Assembly: GCA_029844215.1 (NCBI GenBank)
Contig: CM056738.1
Span: 61,967,593-62,031,592 of the forward strand
DNA from: Przewalskia tangutica
Taxonomy: Eukaryota > Streptophyta > Magnoliopsida > Solanales > Solanaceae
Direction of reading: 5' to 3'
Length of the DNA: 64,000 nucleotides
A program made the translations under genes and the position numbers. The notes below the pieces were generated by a model that saw nothing but the letters and a program-made list of their open reading frames with translations, did no database searches and had not been told where the DNA came from. Shown here piece after piece: positions 12,407-24,100 of the stretch (position 1 is its first letter; each line of letters starts with the position of its first letter).

Positions 12407-12616
12407 GTGATCCCGCATGATCTTCCCGTATCCTCCCGAGAGGAGATTGAGTTTTGTATTGACACGTTGCCAGACACTCGACCTATTTCCATCCCGCCAT
12501 ACAGGATGGCACCTGCTGAGTTGAGGGAGCTGAAGGACCAGCTGAAAGATTTGTTGGAAAAAGGCTTTATCAGGCCTAGTGTATCTCCCTGGGGAGCGCC
12601 GGTTTTGTTCGTGAAG
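12407..12616 (+). pseudogene. E2 reverse transcriptase, N-terminal piece only
   Basis: The frame reads EEIEFCIDTLPDTRPISIPP, then YRMAPAELRELKDQLKDLLE and KGFIRPSVSPWGAPVLFVK. This is the start of a Ty3/gypsy RT. It stops at the lysine codons where KKDG would follow. The sequence runs straight into an LTR piece in the other orientation (AAGATCAAGCC), with a few shared bases at the join. All catalytic RT motifs are missing, so E2 has no working pol. Confidence 0.9.
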
Positions 12617-13006
12617 ATCAAGCCAAGTGGGGGGCAAGTGGAGGGTCAAGATTTGCCCAAGTGCACCCTAACCCTACTCCACAAATCCCTCACAAACATT
12701 AACCCAAGTTTTAGGCCACAAAAATGGGAGGAAAACGTGCAACCAATCGGCCCTCTTGACCGCCCACTTGAGGGTGACAAGTGTCGCCCTCTCGTTGGTC
12801 CAAAATATTTCATCTCTCGGAAAAATTCGCAAAAAATATAAATGACATAGCCGTAATTTTCCCTCCGCAAGTTTTGTAAAATGTTTCGTCGAAAAACGAT
12901 TCTTTTCGGTAGTTGTGAACAAAATTTTCGTCCCTAATGCCAACTTAAGACTTAAACTTTGTACGTACGCCCTCACGTACATGCTCTGGAAATACGGGGT
13001 ATAACA
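12614..13006 (-). mobile_element. Family B LTR piece, 393 bp
   Basis: On the minus strand this begins TGTTATACCCCGTATTTCC, the exact start of a family B LTR, and matches the first 390 bases of the E5 LTRs. It is cut off where the LTR reaches CTTGGCTTGATCTT. One side interrupts the E6 gag and the other joins the E2 RT. The rest of the inserted element is gone. The same piece with the same two joins is at 38329-38716. Confidence 0.88.
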
Positions 13007-13730
13007 ATATCGGTCTAGTCCCATCACATAGCGGTGAACTATGTCTGCCATATCCGCCACAATAGTGGGTGCATACCTGGCCAATGAGTCAAATTCCAGG
13101 TTGTACTCTCTGATGGTTCTCCCATTCTGTCTTAACGCTAAGAACCTATCCAAGCGGGCCCTCCTCGTCTCAGGAGGCAAAAAGTGATCGAGGAAAGATC
13201 CCGTGAACTCACCCCAAACAGCTGGAGGAGCACCCATACCTCAAGAAAACACCCACGACTCGAACCAGTTCAACGCAATATCGCGTAACCGGTAAGAAGC
13301 TAACACAACGGACTCCGTCTCCGAGGCCCTAAGCACCTGCAAAGTCTGTTGCACCTGCCGAATGAACTCCTGAGGGTCCTCCTCAGACCTCGAACCATAG
13401 AACTCGGGTGCATTACAACTCAGAAAGTCCCGAATCCTCAAACTATCGGCTCTAGGGTTAGCTACCGACTCGCCGGCGCCGCTCGCCACAATGCTAGTCA
13501 ATAATCGGACCGCTCTCCGTAATCTATACTCACCGGTCAGAATCGAGGCTCGTGTACCGGAACCTCGTGTTACCGCCGCTCGCCCTCTAATTCTCGCCGG
13601 CGTGGTGAACTCGCCGATCCCCATAACCTCGTGCATAGTCCGGGCTCGATTCCTAGAAATCCTCAGGTACCACTAACCACTCTTGCCGCCGCTTTGCCCT
13701 TACGGACTCGGTCGCCTTCCGTGGAGGCAT
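13007..13730 (-). pseudogene. E6 gag, N-terminal two thirds, copy A
   Basis: The minus-strand start codon is at 13730 (MPPRKAT). The domain reads RADSLRIRDFLSCNAPEFYG, DPQEFIRQVQQTLQ, ALNWFESW, FLDHFLPPETRRARLD, REYNLEFDSLARYA and ends VHRYVMGLDR at 13010, where the LTR piece begins. A TGA at about 13238 breaks the frame; copy B has AGA there and is open. The relation to E2 gag is close. The C-terminal knuckle and all of pol are absent. Confidence 0.88.
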
Positions 13731-13921
13731 AACTGATACAATAGAACAGGTCAGAGAGGGTTCAACCTAGTAGGACAGATCTACTGCACGATCTCAGAGG
13801 GAGAAGAATGGAAACAAATCCTAAATGTCCTGCAGCCTCCTGATTATAGATGTGGTGCACAACACATCATTAATCAAGACTCTACTAGACACGGTCTGTA
13901 GACACTTTCCGAGGACTAACT

Positions 13922-13933
13922 GCTCTGATACCA
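13922..13933 (-). promoter_or_regulatory. E6 primer binding site, copy A
   Basis: The reverse complement of TGGTATCAGAGC is intact and lies four bases from the LTR end. It shows that the LTR to its right is the 5' LTR of a minus-strand element whose gag lies to the left. Confidence 0.93.
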
Positions 13934-14539
13934 CTTTTGTCACGACCCGACCCCAGTTCGCGATCGGTGCCCTACCCGGGCACCCTACAGTACACATCGT
14001 AGAAAATCAATGAACATACACAAACTTAATAATGAAATAAATATTAGGTCAGCCGATAAGGCTACCTCCCTGGATATAAACAAATCCAACAACAGTTACC
14101 TCAATTATTTTTTTTATAAAGCGACCCACAAGATATGACTACAGACCTCTAAGAGTTTACATAACATCTGTGACGGGACAGGGCCCCGCCATACCCGTGA
14201 ATAAACAAAAGTCAATCACTTCAGGGAACCATACCAAAGACAAAGCCTCCGAAGAAAATGGAGCTTTCTGAGAACTGAACCGTGATCCTAGGAGTGCGGA
14301 TCAACAAGCTATGTACCTCAACCTGCGGCATGAACGCAGCCCCCCGAAGGAGGTCAGTACAAAATATGTACCAAGTATGCAAAACTGAAAGTACTGTAAT
14401 TTAAATCATAATAGTAAAAATACAAACAAGACATATATGATAACACAATTAACAAGACATCGTGCCTTATCAATTGAAAGTAATGAAAGTCACTTTACCT
14501 TATACAAATTTATTTCAACATATGAACCATAGCCACACC

Positions 14540-15300
14540 AGGGCTATGAACACCAGCCCTCAAATATCACAGCGCGCCCGTGTGATTCCCCATCACTGCC
14601 GACCGCTAGGTGCAAAATCTAACCATGTGTCGCGCTCGTGGTATCCCACCTCACTGTCAGCGTACACACATACAACACGTATATACCTATATCCTCTGCC
14701 CGTGGAATCCCCCGTCACGGCCGACAGCCTTAATAGTAAAATGCAACCCTGTGACGCGCCCGTGGCATCCTACCTCACTGTCGGCGTACACATACACAAC
14801 ACATACATATATATATATATCATGCCCGTGGAATCCCTCATCTCGGGTACATGACTTCATGAGATGTCCCTCACATCGTGGGTAGCAAATCCACGGAACC
14901 AGGTGGTATAACGATCTTGGGGATTTACCCCTCATTTATACTCTTACCCTGAAGAAGGTGGTATAACGATCTTGGTGTGTACCCCTCATTTATACTCTTA
15001 CCCCTAAAACTACATGCCTCGGAATCCCTCATCATAAGCATGTCCACGGTCCATACCCGTGGAATCCCACATCACTGACAGTATGTCCCGGTAAACCCAT
15101 ACTAAGACCATGGAAGCATACCCGTGGAATCCCACATCATTGTCGGTATGTCTAAGTAAATTCATACTATGACTAGGGGAGCATACCCGTGGAATCCCAC
15201 ATCACTGCCGGTACGTCCCGGTAGACTCATAAGGAGGCAATGGAAGCATACCCGTGGAATCCTCCATCACTGACGGTACGTCCAAGTAACTCCTAACTTC
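14540..15300. repeat. E6 LTR minisatellite field
   Basis: At least nine diverged units carry the phrase CCCGTGGAATCCCACATCAC or close variants. A compact array of four units of about 60-65 bp lies at 15040-15290, each starting GAAGCATACCCGTGGAATC. Between the two fields are two inverted units of the E2-type array (14905-15005) and a short TA run at 14805-14821. The same field lies at 40240-40970 in copy B. Confidence 0.82.
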
Positions 15301-15472
15301 TTTGGACTTTCATTAACATACAAAATGGATCTCATTTTATGACCTTAAGGCACCTTCCATATCACTTAACAAGTCCGGGGAATTTCAACCCAAGGTACTA
15401 TGTATTTCTACTCCTTCCAAGATCCCTTTTCCACATAAGACCCCAAGATACTAACACCCGTAGTATCAAGGC

Positions 15473-15477
15473 TTACT
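15473..15477. repeat. E3 target site duplication, left
   Basis: TTACT lies directly before the TG of the E3 5' LTR. The same five bases follow the E3 3' LTR at 24450-24454. Copy B has a single TTACT at the empty site (near 41148-41152). Confidence 0.93.
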
Positions 15478-18400
15478 TGTTATGCCCCGTATTTCCTGAG
15501 TATGTACGTGAGGGCGTACGTATAATAATTTAAGCCTTAAAGATTGGCTAGTTTCGAAAATTGTACACAACACCCGATTAGAGTCGTTTTTCGACGAAAC
15601 GTTTCCACAGCTTTCGTAGGGAAAATTCCGGCTATGTCATTTATATTTTTTGCGGATTTTTCCGAGACACGAAACATTTTGGACCAACGAGAGGGCGACA
15701 CTTGTCACCCTCTAATTGGAAGGAGGCGCTAAGTTGGACGAAAATGGTGAGTTGGGTTAGGTAGGATATTTTGTGCAAGTTGTTGTGGTAGATGGATAAG
15801 GTGCACTTGGCTTAAATCTAACCCTACACTTGCACCACACTTGTCTTCATCTTGGCCATTGGTTGGCCTTCACTTGACCTATAAATACCCCTCTAGTTGA
15901 AGACTTTCTTCATCCAAAAACTTGAGCAATCTTTCTAAGTCTCAAATAATCTCTCCCTCTTGTTGTGCTATCGTCCAAAGCCCTCCCCTCGAGAAAGGCC
16001 CTTGGCCGAGAGCCTCCTCCTTGTGGTGTCTAGCCGTGGGTACCCCTAGCCTAGTTGTCTCGTATAAATACCCCTTTGTGGTATAGAAATACTCTCCTAG
16101 TATTGTTATAATGCCCAAAATACTCTAGCCCATATACCTTATAGTACTTTCCAAAGTACCTTTATACGAAAAACCCGAAAATACGATTATACCTCCTTTA
16201 GCCACTAAACGAAACCCTAAGGAAAATATTCACCCGTAGTTGAGGTATTAAGTAGAAGTTGTGTAGACACTTCTAAGGGTTTCTTGGAGCGCTTTTGGAG
16301 CGCACTGAGTAGAGCTAAACCTTGTTCAGAGCGACATTTAACTCGGATAATTTTGGGCTTATAGAGGTAAATATCTTGTCCCCCTATTGTAATTGGAAAT
16401 TACATGATTGTTAGAATATATAGTTGAAGTATACTATATATAGAATGAATATTGAATAGAATCAACGTAGTTCGTTCGGCAATGTCTTTTGACTTAAGCC
16501 CAATAAGAATTGAACAAAGAATCACATGTATGATAATAAAAAGAAGAATCGAAATGAATCAGTAATTACATAGGGTTGTATTACAAGAGACTTGTGTAGC
16601 ATTACCGTAGTAGAATTGTACACGCCCGGTTAGACGTAGCACCCTCGGTTGGCTTCGTAGCCTACCGATAAGGGAGGAGATTTACGCTGTGGCGGGGGGG
16701 GGAGGTGCTGCCGAATGTTGTGTAGAATATGGAACGAGGAGATCTAGATGGTAATTCGCGCCGTGGGGCCGTCTAGGTTGAAGTACTACGTGTGGTGCAC
16801 CCACGTGGCTTAAGGAGTAGCCGACTGTTTGAGGTACTTGGAGCATTTTGCTATTAGTCGATAATCGTCGCGAGGTATGTGAACCTCTTCCTATCTGTTC
16901 TAGCATGATATGTGTATAACTATGTAGTATGGTAGACGTACATGTGTTTAATGTATTTGATTGTTTTGAAACATAAAGTGTTATAACGGCTTTAGGGGAA
17001 GTTGGTTATAATGCCTTTACGAGGTAAGAAAATGCCTTGTGGTTTCAAAGTGGTAATCGATTTGACTTATAACCGACTTGATGTGTGATAATAAAGAACT
17101 TGAAGTATTTTAAAAGAATCATTTTGAAAGAAGAGAAATACTTGGTTTTGAAAACGTAAGAGTTATACTAGCTTTATGGGAAGTTAGGTATAACGCCTTA
17201 AGAAGGGTAAAAGAGCATGGTTTACGGATTTTTAGAAGTTAAGAGACTTAATCTTAAAAGATAAGAGACTTGACTTGGATGAATTAATATGAGTTTTGTG
17301 TAAAACCTCATTCGTGAGTAATGAGTACTTGGTTTTAAAAGGAATAACGCTTTTACCGATTCGAAATCGAATGTATCGACAAAACCACCGCAAATGCTAA
17401 TAGAGGAAAATGTATTGAATAAATGAAGTATTATATTAAAACCAAGAGAAACCTCCATCCGCATAGAAGCTAAGATGAGACAAAATGATATTACATTTTC
17501 TAGACCACGGTCGCTTAATAAGATTGATTATGAACAGAATAACATACACTCATATAAGGCATATGTTTTCTCGCATTGTTTAAAAGAGAATTATATTCTT
17601 AAATGATTAAGACTATGAACTATGAAACTTTTCTAAAATAAAGAGACTTGAGTAAGTGAAATTAGGCAAACCGAACTTTAGGAAAAGAATGTTGTTAAGA
17701 AGAAAAGTGTTTTGGTTTACCTAAAATGCGAGTCACTCTTTTTTAATACTACGGTATCGGGTGACTTTTATAAGAGGAATGAATCTCTTAAAAGGAATTT
17801 AACGACGTAGTACTTTAGGGTTAAAACTCGACTTTGGCATAAAATGAAAGTACTTTGAGTCAGGTATGACTCACTATGCTTGTTGTGGTGAAACCCGCCA
17901 TGCTTGTGATGATATCCTTTGTTGTGCAAGTGTTGTATTTCTGTGTTACCGCGTCTCTCGATGGAGGTCCGGTTGACTAGTTGAGAACTTACTGGACGAC
18001 GCCGGGCAAAGGAAGAATTCCACGTATGTTTCCATTTTGATTGATTGACGTTATACGGACGCGTTCACACCGACGCAGACTCCGGGACACGTGGCTACGC
18101 AGCAGGTTGATCACCCAGTATATTGTTGTTAATGTTACATGGACGTGTCTACACCGATGCAGACTCCGGGCATGTGGCCACGCAAAGATTTGTCATTATT
18201 GTTGCATCATGGACATGTTTACACCGATGCAGAATTCCGGGGGCATGCGGCCATGATGCGAACATGATTGGTGTTGTGGGCGTGAGACCCATAGTTATAT
18301 TTTAGTGATGACTTTGAGGGCGTGAGTCCCTGACTTGACTGCTTTTAGTTTGCATACTGTATTTTGGTCATCATACATGTCTCCTGCTTTATATAGACTG

Positions 18401-18834
18401 TTATGATTTAACTACAATATTCGGGCCACATACTGTACTGTCAGATCGACTCTTCGGGGCCGCTCACGCCGCAGTAAGTACATCGTCGCCGATCCCCGCT
18501 TTTAGGATCACCTTTCAACAGATTGGGAAGCTCCTCTTCGAGGCTTATCTTTTGGTATGTGTTCCCGAGTTGTAGGTTCTTGTACATTCTGTGGTATGGC
18601 GGGCCCGTCCGCCATAGTTGTTAAATCTTAGAGGTCTGTAGTACTGCAAGTGTGGTTGTAAAAAGGATTAAACTGCTCGGGTTTGTATGTCTATACGCGT
18701 AAGGCAAGCTTTTGGTTGGCCTGCTTACTTATATATCTCTTATTTCATGTTCATGTTTTATTTCCATGATTTTCTCGATGTTGTATCACCAGGGTGCCCG
18801 GTAGGCACTACGCCACGCCCGTTCGGTCGTGACA
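15478..18834 (+). mobile_element. E3 5' LTR (family B)
   Basis: It starts TGTTATGCCCCGTATTTCC and ends GGTCGTGACA. It carries a TATA box at 15880, two shared dyads (16980-17012 and 17162-17194) and three diverged units of a GTCTACACCGATGCAGACTC repeat at 18040-18250. It is the likely promoter and poly(A) region of the element. Confidence 0.92.
15880..15887 (+). promoter_or_regulatory. TATA box in E3 5' LTR
   Basis: TATAAATA occurs in the context TTGACCTATAAATACCCC, after a GGCCATTGGTTGGCC block that holds an inverted CCAAT box. The same arrangement is seen at 21509 (E3 3' LTR), 56418 and 63711 (E8) and, inverted, at 30321 and 36336 (E5). Its conservation supports a core promoter role. Confidence 0.7.
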
Positions 18835-18838
18835 AAAG

Positions 18839-18849
18839 TGGTATCGAGC
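18839..18849 (+). promoter_or_regulatory. E3 primer binding site, one base short
   Basis: The site reads TGGTATCGAGC; the standard is TGGTATCAGAGC. The same change is in E5 and E8. The following bases also differ from E2 in a matching way (GCGATTA against GCAGTTA). It may be a sequence error at CAG. Confidence 0.85.
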
Positions 18850-19036
18850 GATTAATCCTCGGAAAGTGTCTGCATCGCGTTCAGTAGAGTCTTGATTATC
18901 GATGTGTTGTGCACCACATCTATAATCGTGAGGTCGCAGGACATTTAGGATCGGGTTCCATTTCTTCTCATTCCGAGATCGTGCCTTAGAGCGTGTGATA
19001 AGTCGGACCCTCCGACGATTTCGCTTTTTACCGCTT

Positions 19037-20328
19037 ATGCCTCCGTAAGGCAACCCGGCCCAGTGGGCAAGGCACCGAGGAGCCGCTAGTGAGATACAGA
19101 GGAGTACGAGGCGCAGCCCTGGCCAAGACTGAGAGTACTCCGACGGCGAAGCCATGACGCCGCCAAAGACCAAAGAGTTTAGAGCCGCAGCAGTGGCTGC
19201 TGAGACTACAGTACCTGAGCCTCCAGTCCCACGGTCTGGGGAAAAAGAGATGGGTTACAAGGAGATGGCCCGCCATCGCCGTGGTCGTACGATATGAGGA
19301 TAGCCGACGCAGCAGCCCAAAGAAGCACCAGTGGTTCACCCTAGATCGGATAGTTTGAGGCTACAGGACTTCCTGAGATGTAGCCCGCCAGAGTTCTACG
19401 GGTCGAGGCCTGAGGATGATCCGCAGGAGTTCATCCGACAGTTGCAGCGGATCATGAGAGTGATCAAGGCTTCGGAGACCGAGTCAGTGGTCTTAGGTTC
19501 GCATCGGCTGCGTGATACCGCAATGATCGTTTGATTCGCGGGAGCTGTCCCGGAGAGAATGCACGCCCAACCGCTTGGGACGAAGTTTTGGGGCCTTCCC
19601 GGCACATTTCTTGCCTCCACGATGAGGAGGGCTCGCCGGCAGATTTTTGATGTTGAGGCGTAATCCGCGCATAGCCGAGTACAATGGAGTTTGACTCATC
19701 GTCGGTATGTTCCCGCATTAGTAGCTTGTATGGAGGATCGAGTGCACCGATATATTACAGGGCTTGATGATTACCTAGCGGAGAGTTGTTCGGGTGTAGC
19801 CCTTCAGCCGGGCATGGACATTGCCCGCATGCAGGCTTATGCACTTGGATGTGAGGAGCGGAGAAATCGACGGAATGACCGAGATCAGCAGAAGAGGGCC
19901 AGAACAGCAGGGTCCTTTGGTGACTTTCGAGGCGGACCGCCTCAGCAGCAGCCTAGTTTTGTACCTCCGCCAGTGCAGAGTGGTCCTCCACAACCTTCGT
20001 GGCATCCTAATATTCGGAGCAGTCGAGGTGGGTGCTCTGCGGGAGTAGGGGTGTTGGCCAGATGCAGTCACCCCTACCTCGGTGTGGTCGATGTGGTAGA
20101 CCGCATTTCGGGGAGTGTCGTGGTGCCAAAGGAGCTTGTTATTTTTGCGGCCAGCAGGGCCATTTTGCGAAGAACTGTCCGACCAAGGGTAGCACGGATG
20201 TTACGACTCAGCCTTCAGGATCAGTGGCTGGTTCATCGCCTTCATTATGCACTGGCAGTGTGCCTATGATTAGAGTGAGCGGTAGATCTGTGTATATCCT
20301 TAACCCTCTAGAGACTTGTATGTATTAA
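19037..20328 (+). pseudogene. E3 gag with CCHC zinc knuckle (broken frames)
   Basis: Gag starts at 19037 (MPP, then an early stop from two missing bases compared with E8). The domain is readable in pieces: SLRLQDFLRCSPPEFYG, DPQEFIRQLQRIMRV near 19340-19470, then VHRYITGLDDYLAE and ALQPGMDIARMQAYALGCEE at 19740-19860. A complete knuckle, C-x2-C-x4-H-x4-C (CYFCGQQGHFAKNC), lies at 20137-20178, preceded by CGRCGRPHFGEC. The frame ends at TAA 20326-20328, about 50 residues after the knuckle. The protease that normally follows is absent. Gag would bind and package element RNA. Several of the frame breaks fall at CAG/CTG positions, so the real gene may be more intact than this sequence shows. Confidence 0.85.
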
Positions 20329-21106
20329 TGTTATGATAATGTGTTAAGTGTTATGTTCGGATAGCTTTGTGCTAAAATGTGATTTAGGAACCTGGTTGGT
20401 GAAAAAGGGTAAGCCTGGGGGTGAGGAAATGATGAACCTTAGATATCAGTTGAGACCTTAGATGTAAGGCCTTCTTGAGTACGTGATTTTGCGAGTGATC
20501 CTTGTCAGAGTGCATTTTTTTTGCCTAGAATGTATTATGTGATAAGTCCCTGGGTTGGGTAAATGAAAGTGGTAGCTTATGATGTGATTTAGCAAGATTG
20601 TTCCGTGGTCGGCGAGCAAGAGTTGGCGCGACAATGGGTTGGGTTGGGGCTATTGCGGGCCAACCCGCGGCCTGCTTCGAGGTGGGTCAGCTCTGGGTGG
20701 TCCCGCCAGTGGCGGTGGTCACGAGGGTGCTAGGCCCAAGTTTAGATGACCATCGTATGAGTTCGGGATACGCTCGACCAGAATCGGTTCGTGAAGGCCG
20801 AATGGCCTTAGAGGAGATCGAGGCTAGTAAGATGATCAAGTTTGAGGTAGTGACTCCAAAGTTTTGGAACCGAAGTATGGTACGAGTGTTCGGAAGGGTA
20901 CAACGAGTTGGAAAAGTAAACGTGTGTGATCGCTTTCTTTGAGAAGTGAAGGTGCGGGATTATATTTTTAGACCTTGATTTGGGTTTCGCGCTTGTTTTT
21001 TTTTTTTTGGCCAGTGTGGCATGTTTGGTTTCGTAAGTATAGTAGTGAAGGCTATACCGCACGTGTTTGTTTTGAGATCGAGAAGGAACATTCGACGAAT
21101 GTTTCT
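20329..21106 (+). other. E3 post-gag region, no pol
   Basis: Between gag and the polypurine tract are 778 bp without recognisable pol motifs. A stretch with GAIAGQPAACFEVG (20640-20700) and a second with a KFEVVTPKFWNRSM-like reading (20840-20880) both have counterparts at the same place in E5. It may be a remnant of an ancestral pol or spacer, or a conserved RNA segment. I do not recognise a protein. Confidence 0.6.
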
Positions 21107-21116
21107 AGGGGAAGAA
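21087..21116 (+). promoter_or_regulatory. E3 palindrome and polypurine tract
   Basis: AACATTCG and CGAATGTT (21087-21094, 21096-21103) form a perfect 8-bp palindrome with a one-base loop. It is followed by AGGGGAAGAA, the polypurine tract, which ends at the LTR start. The tract primes plus-strand synthesis. Confidence 0.8.
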
Positions 21117-24100
21117 TGTTATGCCGTATTTCCGAGTATGTACGCAGTAGCACGATAATAATTTAAGCCTTAAAGATTGGCTAGTTTCAAAATTGTACAC
21201 AACACCCGATTAGAGTCGTTTTTCGACTAAACGTTTCCTGACTTCGTAGGGAAAATTCCGCTATGTCATTTATATTTTTGCGGATTTTTCCGAGACACGA
21301 AACATTTTGGACCAACGAGAGGCGACACTTGTCACCCTCTAATTGGAAGGAGTGGCGGCTAAGTTGGACGAAAATGGTGAGTGGGTTAGGTAGGATATTT
21401 TGTGCAAGTTGTTGTGGTAGATGGATAAGGTGCACTTGGCTTAAATCTAACTCTACACTTGCACCACACTTGTCTTCATCTTGGCCATTGGTTGGCCTTC
21501 ACTTGACCTATAAATACCCTCTAGTCAAGACTTTCTTCATCCAAAACTTGAGCAATCTTTCTAAGTCTCAAATACTCTCTCCTCTTGTTGTGCTATCGTC
21601 CAAAGCCCCTCCCCTTGAGAAAGGCCTCGCCGAGAGCCTCCTCCTCTCATGGTGTCTGGGTACCCCTAGCCTAGTTGTCTCGTATAAATACCCCTTTGTG
21701 GTATAGAAATACTCTCCTAGTATTGTTATAATGCCCAAAATACTCTAGCCCATATACCTTATAGTACTTTCCAAAGTACCCTTTATACGAAAAACCCGGA
21801 AAATACGATTATACCTCCTTTAGCCACTAAACGAAACCCTAAGGAAAAATATTCACCCGTAGTTGAGGTATTAAGTAGAAGTTGTGTAGACACTTCTAAG
21901 GGTTTCTTGAGCGCTTTTGGAGCGCACGAGTAGAGCTAAACCTTGTTCAGGAGCGACATTTAACTCGGATAATTTTGGGCTTATAGAGGTAAATATCTTG
22001 TCCCTCTATTGTAATTGGAAATTACATGATTGTTAGAATATATAGTTGAAGTATACTATATATAGAATGAATATTGAATAGAATCGAACGTAGTTCGCTC
22101 GGCAATGTCTTTTGACTTAAGCCCAATAAGAATTGAACAAGAATCACATGAAGGATAATAAAAAGAAGAATCGAAATGAATCAGAATTACATAGGGCAGA
22201 CATGCGAGACTTGTAGCATTACCGTGTAGTAGAATTGTACACGCCCGGTTAGACGTAGCACCCCCGGTTGGCTTGGTAGCCTCGATAAGGAGGAGATTTA
22301 CGCCGCATGGGGAAGTCGCCGAATTTTCAGAGAATATGGAACGATGAGATCTAGATGTTAATAAAGCCTTGTGGCCTTATAGGTTGAAGTACTACGTGTG
22401 GTGCACCTACGTGGCTTAAGGAGTAGCCGATCGTTTGAGGTACTTGGAGCATTTTGCTATTAGTCGATAATCGTCGCAGGTATGTGAACCTCTTCCTATC
22501 CGTTCTAGCATGATATGTGTATAACTATGTAGTATGGTACGCATACGTGTTTAATGTATTTGATTGTTTTGAAACATAAAGTGTTATAACGGCTTTAGGG
22601 AAGTTGGTTATAACGACTTTATGTAGGTAAGAAAATGCCTTGTGGTTTCAAAGTGGTAAATCGATTTGACTTATAACCGACTTGATGTGTGATAATAAAG
22701 AACTTGAAGTATTTTAAAAGAATCATTTTGAAAGAAGAGATACTTGGTTTTGAAAACGTAAGAGTTATACTAGCTTTATGGGAAGTTAGGTATAACGCCT
22801 TAAGAAGGGTAAAGAGCATGGTTTACGGATTTTTAGAAGTTAAGAGACTTAATCTTAAAAGATAAGAGACTTGACTTGGATGAATTAATATGAGTTTTGT
22901 GTAAAACCTCATTCGTGAGTAATGAGTACTTGGTTTTTAAAAGGACTAACGCTTTCTTGATTCTAAATCGAATGTATCGACAAAACCATCGCAGCGTTAA
23001 TAGAGGAAAATGTATTGAATAAATGAAGTATTATATTAAAACCAAAGAAACCTCCATCTGCATAGAAGCTAAGATGAGACAAAATGATATTACATTTTCT
23101 AGACCATGGTCGCTTAATAAGATTGATTATGAGCAGAATAACATACACTCATATAAGGCATATGTTTTCTCGCATTGTTTAAAAGATAATTATATTATTA
23201 AATGATTAAGACTATGAAATATGAAACTTATCTAAAATACAGAGACTTGAGTAAGTCAAATTAGGCAAACTGGAACTATAGGGAAAAGAATGGTGTTAAG
23301 AAGAAAAGTTTTTTGGTGTATCTAAAAATGTGAGTCACTCTTTTTTTAATACTACTGTATCGGGTGACTTTTATAAGAGGAATGAATCTCTTAAAAAGGA
23401 ATTTAACGTACGTAGTACTTTAGGGTTAAAACCCGGACTTTGGCATAAAATGAAAGTACTTTGAGTTGTGTATGACTTGCCTATGCTTGTTGTGGTGAAA
23501 CCTGCCTATGCTTGTGATGATAGCCTTTGTTGTGCAAGTGTTGTATTTCTGTGTTACCGCGTCTCTCGATGGAGGGCCGGTTGACTTGTTGAGAACTTAC
23601 TTGGACGTGCTGGCAGTGACGAAGAATTCCACGGGTATGTTTCCATTTTGATTGATTGATGTTACATGGACGTGTCTACACCGATGCGAATTCGGGACAC
23701 GTGCTACGCAGCAGGTTGATCACCCAAAGATATTGTTGTTAATGTTACATGGACGTGTCTACACCGACGCAGACCGGGCATGTGGCCATGCAAAGATTTG
23801 TCATTATTGTTGCATCATGGACATGTTTACACCGATGCAACTCCGGGCATGCGCCATGATGCGAACATGATTGGTGTTGTGGGCGTGAGACCCATAGTTA
23901 TATTTAGTGATGACTTTGAGGCGTGAGTCCCCGACTTGATCGCTTAGTTTGCATATCGTATTTTGGTCATCATACATGTCTCCGCTTTATATAGATCGTT
24001 ATGATTTAACTACTGATTTTCGCCACATACTTGGTACTGTTGCATCGACCTCGGGGCCGCGTCACGCCGCAGTAAGTACATCGTCGTCGATCCCCGCTTT

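Larger units (their letters stand above)
13938..15477 (-). mobile_element. E6 LTR, copy A, left part (family A)
   Basis: This begins TGTCACGACCCGACCCC in the plus direction, i.e. the LTR end. It is continuous with 24455-26423 once E3 is taken out; the uninterrupted form is at 39628-43179. It contains several minisatellite blocks (14540-15300). The last five bases, TTACT, are the target site of E3. Confidence 0.9.

Noticed and set aside
12341..12649. Minus-strand 102-codon frame over the E2 RT
   Set aside because: It is the antisense of the RT start, which has strong family motifs on the plus strand.
14462..14885. Overlapping 90-130-codon frames rich in Thr, His and Tyr
   Set aside because: They are translated LTR minisatellite; frames differ between the two copies of the LTR.
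15040..15290. Regularly spaced repeats resembling a CRISPR array
   Set aside because: Units are adjoining minisatellite copies in a plant LTR with similar, not unique, spacers, and no cas genes are present.
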